Assembly (NCBI RefSeq): GCF_000258765.1 | Contig: NZ_AJLT01000002.1 | Location: 38,726 to 102,725, forward strand | From: Gillisia marina | Lineage (GTDB): Bacteria; Bacteroidota; Bacteroidia; Flavobacteriales; Flavobacteriaceae | Length of the DNA stretch: 64,000 nucleotides | Reading direction: 5' to 3' | In this document: positions 59,694 to 64,000 of the stretch, one piece after another | How positions within the stretch are numbered: position 1 is the stretch's first letter | Layout: the number at the start of each line of letters is the position of its first letter | The notes under the pieces: generated by a model | Told to the model about the DNA's origin: nothing | The model's database searches: none | The model's input: only the letters and a program-made list of their open reading frames with translations | Made by a program: the position numbers and the translations under genes

Positions 59694-60178
59694 ATAAATC
59701 TAGGATGTCATCAGCTTTATACGGTTCCTTCAAATTAAATCTAGTCTTTAATTAGAAGTGAATTTGTACTGACAAATCATCACTTAAAGATAGTAAAAAT
59801 TGATTTTAATTAAAAAAATGTTATCAATAATAATATTTGATTGCGAATAATGCAATTTATAACCTCAAAATCTAACTTTCTACATTTACCCATAGAAGAT
59901 GTGTTTAAATGTAAGATTTTGAACTTTTGATGTTTTTGAAGAGATTCAGAGAAACATTATAAAAAATCTAATGTTCGATTAATTTCCTGGAGAATTCAAT
60001 TTTATCTAAAGACAATATCACCCGTTTTATTTAAAGAGACCCCATAAGAGGCATTAAGTTCAATCATCAAAAAACGCTCATAATTATTTAGATTGACTAT
60101 TTCTATGAAAAAGTATGTTAAGCAAATAAAAAAAATTATCAACTTCCATGTATCTTGTTCGAAATTTAAACACAACTT
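59694..60178. other. Divergent promoter region
   Basis: About 485 bp between the divergent helicase and DUF808 genes. AT-rich, with no ORF, no RNA gene and no repeat that I can see beyond short AT tracts. It should contain both promoters. Confidence 0.5.
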
Positions 60179-61062
60179 ATGGCTTCAGGCTTTTTTGCAC
60201 TTCTAGATGATGTTGCAGCGCTTATGGACGATGTTGCAGTAATGGGTAAGTTAGCTGGTAAAAAAACCGCCGGCATATTGGGAGATGATCTGGCCGTTAA
60301 TGCGGAAAAAGCTTCGGGGTTCATATCTTCTCGGGAAATACCAGTATTATGGGCTATTACAAAAGGCTCTCTCCTGAATAAACTAATTATCCTACCACTG
60401 GCTTTCTTATTAAGTTGGTTATTACCATCAGCTATTATAATAATTTTAGTACTAGGAGGTTTGTACCTGGCGTATGAAGGTGTTGAAAAAATTTATGAAT
60501 GGGTATTTCCTCACCATCATAAAACAGTAAAACCAGAACTCAGAGAAATCACTGAAGAAGAAGCTTTAAGTTTGGAGAAAGAAAAAATAAAATCTGCAGT
60601 AATAACAGATTTTATACTTTCTGTCGAAATAGTTATTATCGCTCTGGGTACCGTTGCCGCAGAATCGTTGTCCCTTCAAATCCTTGTTGTTTCTATGATT
60701 GCCTTAGTAGCTACGGTAGGAGTTTATGGTATTGTTGCATTAATTATAAGAATGGATAATTTTGGGGCAAAACTTATATCATTAAATGAAAGGAATGATA
60801 GCCTTTCGGATATTATAGGAAGGTTTCTGGTAAATGCGTTACCATTGGTTATTAAGAGTCTTTCTGTAATTGGTACTATAGCACTTCTACTCGTTTCTGG
60901 GGGAATTTTTGTGCATAACACACCTTATTTTCACGCTTTGCCGAAAACATCCCTGGTATAATAATTGAATTTATGGTGGGATTGGTTATTGGTATTGTCG
61001 TCTTATTGATAATTAAACTTTTAACTAAAGTCTGGACTAAATTCTCTAAAACTACAGCCTAA
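60179..61062 (+). CDS. DUF808 family membrane protein, one frameshift near the end
   Basis: About 294 residues when restored. The start MASGFFALLDDVAALMDDVAVMGKLA is the DUF808 (YedI) signature. At least six hydrophobic helices follow. The frame ends early at 60961 because CCC at 60951-60953 lacks one C; four C's give PKTSPGIIIEFMVGLVIGIV, the usual last helix, and a stop at 61060-61062. Function unknown; often carried as cargo. Confidence 0.85.
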
Positions 61063-61304
61063 ATTTTTATTAGTTCTAGCGGTTTGAAAAACATTTGAGG
61101 TCCCTCTCTCTTTAATAACTTGTAGTTATAATTATTTGCAAAACTATTTAGGTATGATAATCTCTTTTTAAAGTTTGGTGAATTACCAAAAACTTTTTTT
61201 TTGGGGCTAAACCGAATTAAAACCCAACTGAAATAATACCAAATAAGCAGATATATTGCTCTAATCAAACAGTGTAAATTTAATACAACTTTATATTTTC
61301 CCAT
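61059..61304 (-). CDS. Doubtful small ORF
   Basis: 81 residues with one hydrophobic segment (CLIRAIYLLIWYYFSWVLI) and a basic C-terminus. It overlaps the DUF808 stop by 4 bp on the other strand and has no recognisable domain. It may be a real small membrane protein or chance; I keep it only as a possibility. Confidence 0.3.
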   Translation of the reverse strand: MGKYKVVLNLHCLIRAIYLLIWYYFSWVLIRFSPKKKVFGNSPNFKKRLSYLNSFANNYNYKLLKREGPQMFFKPLELIKI

Positions 61305-61354
61305 TTCTATTGAAGACCTAATGAATTATCTTTGTATCAATAATTTTTCATAAA

Positions 61355-61702
61355 ATGGAAGAAGAAAAAAAGGATATTTATCAAACTGCCGAAGTGATTT
61401 TACTCATCATGAAATATGAAGGTGAGATTGAGGATATTATTGAATATCCGTCTGAATTTGAAGCGGCGTATAAGGAATTACTTCAATATAATATTATTAA
61501 AAAAGGTGATGAAAAATACCTGCCCGATCTTAATTTCAATAAGGCTCAAGTACTGGGCTTTAGAAAATATATTGAGCAGATTAACAAACCATCAAAATTC
61601 AAACAATACATTACTAGTAAACCAGTCCTTGGGGTTTTAGCTGGAGCTGTCTTAGTTACCACAGGTTATCTTATGCGGTCGGAGAAAAAGTATACTCATT
61701 AA
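61355..61702 (+). CDS. Hypothetical protein
   Basis: 115 residues, acidic N-terminus, predicted helical, with one weak hydrophobic segment (PVLGVLAGAVLVTTGYLM, about 90-107) near the C-terminus. No family recognised. It sits between the DUF808 gene and the convergent integrase gene. Confidence 0.6.
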   Translation: MEEEKKDIYQTAEVILLIMKYEGEIEDIIEYPSEFEAAYKELLQYNIIKKGDEKYLPDLNFNKAQVLGFRKYIEQINKPSKFKQYITSKPVLGVLAGAVLVTTGYLMRSEKKYTH

Positions 61703-61790
61703 AGGAATAGTTAATAGGAGAGCTCTTTAGTATCGAACCCAGAATTCTGAAACATCTTTGCGCAAATTACTCTTCTACTTTATAGCGCAT

Positions 61791-61811
61791 CTAGAAAATA
61801 ATTTTTTCTAG
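61791..61811. terminator. Hairpin overlapping the integrase stop codon
   Basis: CTAGAAAA (61791-61798) and TTTTCTAG (61804-61811) are inverted arms. The integrase TAG stop lies inside the right arm. It can end transcription from both the integrase and the upstream plus-strand gene. Confidence 0.5.
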
Positions 61812-63049
61812 CCTTGAAAGGTTTTCATTCTTTTACCATCTTCTATGGCAATCCTTTTCTTTAGTAAATTCATATCCTCACTCAATTTCGCATCCAAGAT
61901 CTTAGCATAATGTTGTGTTATTTTCAGGGATCGATGTCCAAGCATTTTACTTACTGATTCTATGGGCACACCATTGGAAAGAGTAACAGTGGTAGCAAAC
62001 GTATGCCTAGCCATATGAAAAGTCAAATTCTTTTTTAATTCGCAGCGATCGGCTATTTCCTTTAAATAACTATTCACTCTTTGGTTTGAGTAAACTGGAA
62101 GGAGTTTTCCTGTTGGACTATCAAGGTGTTCATATTTTTCTATAATTTTTTCAGCCACTGGAAGTATAGGAATACTGCTCAAGGTTTTAGTCTTGGTTCT
62201 TTTTATTTTAATCCATTGGCTACCATCAATTCCTTTTACAATATCATCTGAGGTAAGTTTAAATACATCGCTATAAGCAAGCCCTGTATAACATGAAAAA
62301 AGAAAAACATCCCTCACGTGTTCAATTCGCGGAATTGTGAATTGTTTTTCCATTAGTGTAATGATCTCCTCTTTGGTTAAAAATTCGCGTTCTATAACCT
62401 GAAGTTTAAGTTTGAAATTATAAAAAGGATCTTTTTCTATCCAACCATTTGCATATGCGACTCGTACAATCTTTTTAAGGTAAGAGAGATACTTTAATGA
62501 AGAGTTGTGTGAAAGATCTAGTTCTGTTTTTAAATAATAGATAAAACTATGTATGAATTTAGTATCAATGTCCATAACTGGATAATCCTTCCTTTTAAAA
62601 TTGAATAGGATAAAAGATGAAATATGCTTTTTAGTGGTATTATATCGCTGTAGGGTTCTAAATGAATAATCCTTACCAACTAATTTTTTCATTCTAGAAT
62701 TATGTTCGTCGAACATTTCTATAATATCTTTTTTAAGTTCATCATTCCCTAAATAGACGTTTTTGAGGATTTCAGATGTTATATCATCTCCAGAATCTAA
62801 TATTCTTTGAAAAATATCATAAATTTTATTTTTCATTATATCTAGGTTTCGATTAATCATTTTCGCTTCAGCGGAACTACCTCTTACTTGGTTGCCATCT
62901 GTAGACCATCTAGAAGGTTCTATTTTTCTCATAGTGCTTATTTCCACTCGCTTTCCACTATAAGTTATTCTCATATAAATAGGAACTAATCCCTTTTTAT
63001 CCACCTTATTCCTTTTAATGAAAAACAAAATTGATAGTAAATCTTGCAT
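61808..63049 (-). CDS. int: Tyrosine site-specific integrase
   Basis: A 413-residue integrase of the Bacteroidota type. An arm-binding domain (residues 1-90) and a SAM-like core-binding domain (100-205) precede the catalytic domain. The catalytic His-x-x-Arg lies in HMARHTFAT near 345-353, the second His in LGHRS near 371, and the nucleophile Tyr in QHYAKI near 381. The Arg I position reads CYTGLAYSD, without the arginine, as in IntDOT-type enzymes. It lies 238 bp from the tRNA target and drives integration and excision. Confidence 0.93.
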   Translation of the reverse strand: MQDLLSILFFIKRNKVDKKGLVPIYMRITYSGKRVEISTMRKIEPSRWSTDGNQVRGSSAEAKMINRNLDIMKNKIYDIFQRILDSGDDITSEILKNVYLGNDELKKDIIEMFDEHNSRMKKLVGKDYSFRTLQRYNTTKKHISSFILFNFKRKDYPVMDIDTKFIHSFIYYLKTELDLSHNSSLKYLSYLKKIVRVAYANGWIEKDPFYNFKLKLQVIEREFLTKEEIITLMEKQFTIPRIEHVRDVFLFSCYTGLAYSDVFKLTSDDIVKGIDGSQWIKIKRTKTKTLSSIPILPVAEKIIEKYEHLDSPTGKLLPVYSNQRVNSYLKEIADRCELKKNLTFHMARHTFATTVTLSNGVPIESVSKMLGHRSLKITQHYAKILDAKLSEDMNLLKKRIAIEDGKRMKTFQG

Positions 63050-63283
63050 AATATCTAAATTTTATCATCATAAAAGTAATAAAATAATTTAAACAAAAAT
63101 CACGTAACACATTATGAATCAAGAGGTTTGAGTGCATTCGGTGACCTCTTTTTAAAACTGAAATAGGTCACCTAATTAGACACCATTCGGAGACACTTAT
63201 TTGATATCAAATGAATATATAGAAAATGAAAAACCCTATAAACAGTGAAGTTTATAGGGTTTTAGTTTAATTTGATATGTTAA
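63050..63283. promoter_or_regulatory. Right-end attachment region with candidate integrase arm sites
   Basis: Two direct copies of the inverted arm-like site (revcomp GTCACCGAAT at 63136-63145 and GTCTCCGAAT at 63184-63193) lie here, plus AATTAGACACC at 63174-63184 and an inverted GGTGACCT/AGGTCACC pair (63140-63172). All also relate to the left-end site at 26349-26369. Confidence 0.45.
63230..63263. terminator. Terminator after tRNA-Leu
   Basis: AAAACCCTATAAAC (63230-63243) and GTTTATAGGGTTTT (63250-63263) form a 14-bp perfect stem with a six-base loop. It lies just inside the island and can end tRNA transcription from the right. Confidence 0.75.
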
Positions 63284-63300
63284 AAGTACTCGAGGCGGGA
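63284..63300. repeat. Right attachment site core within tRNA-Leu
   Basis: AAGTACTCGAGGCGGGA, identical to 26275-26291. It covers the 3' acceptor stem and part of the T arm of the tRNA. Confidence 0.88.
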
Positions 63301-63368
63301 ATCGAACCCGCACTCCCGAAAGAACTGGATTTTGAATCCAGCGCGTCTACCAATTCCGCCACTCGAGC
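63287..63368 (-). tRNA. tRNA-Leu (anticodon CAA)
   Basis: 82 nt. The acceptor stem is GCTCGAG paired with CTCGAGT (one G-U pair), the anticodon stem CTGGA/TCCAG encloses the loop TTCAAAA with anticodon CAA, and a short variable arm and GGTTCGATTCC T arm follow. The CCA is not encoded, as usual in Bacteroidota. Integration preserved the full tRNA on the integrase side. Confidence 0.93.
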
Positions 63369-63576
63369 TAGTGGACGGCAAAATTATAAAAAAAATAATC
63401 ATCCACAACATAAAATCGATCTTTTTAATCTATAAAAGAAGAACTTTTTAGTTGATGTCAAATATGGGGTAAATCCCCATATTATATTTAATTAATTCGA
63501 TTCAACTTTATTCTTGTTAAGACAATCCTACCCTCACATACATTTTCACTCTAACCTATTTACTAAAATTCATACT

Positions 63577-63673
63577 ATGAGAGATGATAGTTTAATACGT
63601 ATTGCCGAATTTTTTTTTCCTAATTAGCAGTCTAGCCGTAGTGTTTTTTATTATGCTAAAGGTTACAGGTTAA
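63577..63673 (+). CDS. Possible 31-residue membrane peptide, one frameshift
   Basis: From ATG at 63577 the peptide reads MRDDSLIRIAEFFFLISSLA then VVFFIMLKVTG if the T-run 63610-63618 has eight instead of nine bases. One transmembrane helix would result. The sequence resembles short flavobacterial membrane peptides but is too small for certainty. Confidence 0.35.
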
Positions 63674-64000
63674 AATTCACTATTCATTTAAATGTGTAAT
63701 TACAAGTTGAAATACTTGAAATTCGGTGTATGCGTTTAAATTGAGAAATTCTTTTAAATAAATTTACAATTATAAAGCCTTTATTTAGGTTTATACTATC
63801 AAACAATCCCTCCCTGCAATTTAGATATAAAAAGCGCCATCGTTTTTCCGAACTTATACTTCCCTACAAGTATAAGTTCCTTCAAATTTTGGCGCTTTAC
63901 CAATGTGTTTCTTCTCTAAATCGCTACAAATTTAAATGATATCTGCATTATTTGATTGCGGATTCCCGTAATTACTAAGTCTGACTCGTCCTGAATAAAG
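63674..64000. other. AT-rich region with one strong hairpin
   Basis: No gene is visible. Bases 63831-63898 contain nested inverted repeats: AAAGCGCC with GGCGCTTT outside, and AACTTATACTT with AAGTATAAGTT inside around CCCTAC. Confidence 0.5.
63831..63898. terminator. Nested hairpin, likely terminator
   Basis: The outer arms AAAGCGCC (63831-63838) and GGCGCTTT (63891-63898) and the inner perfect 11-bp arms (63851-63861 and 63868-63878) make a long double hairpin. Which gene it ends lies outside the window. Confidence 0.55.

Larger units (their letters stand above)
26275..63300. mobile_element. Integrative mobilizable island of about 37 kb in tRNA-Leu(CAA)
   Basis: The element is bounded by 17-bp direct repeats, carries a tyrosine integrase next to the tRNA, and has a mobilization/replication set (mobC, relaxase, TOPRIM primase-like protein, SF3-type helicase) in the order typical of Bacteroidota mobilizable elements. 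It has no type IV secretion genes, so it would need a helper element to transfer. Cargo from left to right: a decayed gene, the patatin-protease operon, an M15 peptidase, the large restriction operon, a HipBST-like set, the sigma/dead-Cas12f pair, a sigma-like/ImmA module and hypotheticals. Confidence 0.85.

Overview
The window is an AT-rich chromosome segment from a member of the Flavobacteriaceae (Bacteroidota). This is supported by OlsF-type fused acyltransferases, DUF4286 and DUF6428 proteins, -7 boxes of the TAnnTTTG type, a mobilizable element of Bacteroidota type and a tRNA-Leu without an encoded CCA. The genus cannot be fixed by eye; Gramella/Salegentibacter/Gillisia-like relatives are plausible.

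Bases 1-26274 are ordinary core genome. In order they hold a 5'-incomplete conserved protein; an ATP-dependent DNA ligase with its metallo-beta-lactamase exonuclease; a TerB-like protein; fbp; two tandem GNAT acetyltransferases followed by lysC; an olsF-like aminolipid acyltransferase; an NAD(P)-binding protein; a long minus-strand run (DUF6428, VOC, 2-hydroxyacid dehydrogenase, cupin, mgtE, rsmA, DUF4286, TPR protein, serS, HTTM membrane protein, ribF, pth, rplY, prs); and a secreted von Willebrand A protein. Dispersed palindromic intergenic repeats lie between some of these genes.

Bases 26275-63300 are an integrated mobile island of about 37 kb. It is bounded by a 17-bp direct repeat (AAGTACTCGAGGCGGGA) of which the right copy is the 3' end of tRNA-Leu(CAA). 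The right end carries a tyrosine integrase, a DUF808 protein, a primase/helicase pair around an iteron-like GTCATC cluster, and mobC plus a relaxase. The cargo is mostly defence and regulation: a decayed exported-protein gene; a patatin / membrane protein / trypsin-like protease operon; an M15 peptidase; a continuous minus-strand operon hsdR-hsdM-hsdS-ATPase-HNH-mcrB-mcrC (type I RM, a Septu-like pair and McrBC); a tripartite HipBST-like toxin-antitoxin set with a palindromic operator; a sigma-like/ImmA module; and several unknowns.

The most exciting locus is at 47.4-49.9 kb. A sigma-70-family factor with an extra C-terminal helix-turn-helix is translationally linked (1-bp gap) to a compact TnpB/Cas12f-like protein. 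That protein has lost the RuvC catalytic residues and ends before the zinc ribbon and RuvC-III. A structured non-coding stretch follows, which is a good candidate for its guide RNA. This is the architecture expected for RNA-guided transcription activation (nuclease-dead Cas12f plus ECF sigma factor).

A caution applies to the whole window. At least 18 genes, including the essential serS and ribF, are broken by single-base indels, mostly one extra base in A/T runs of 7-8. I treat these as likely sequence errors and annotate the restored genes.
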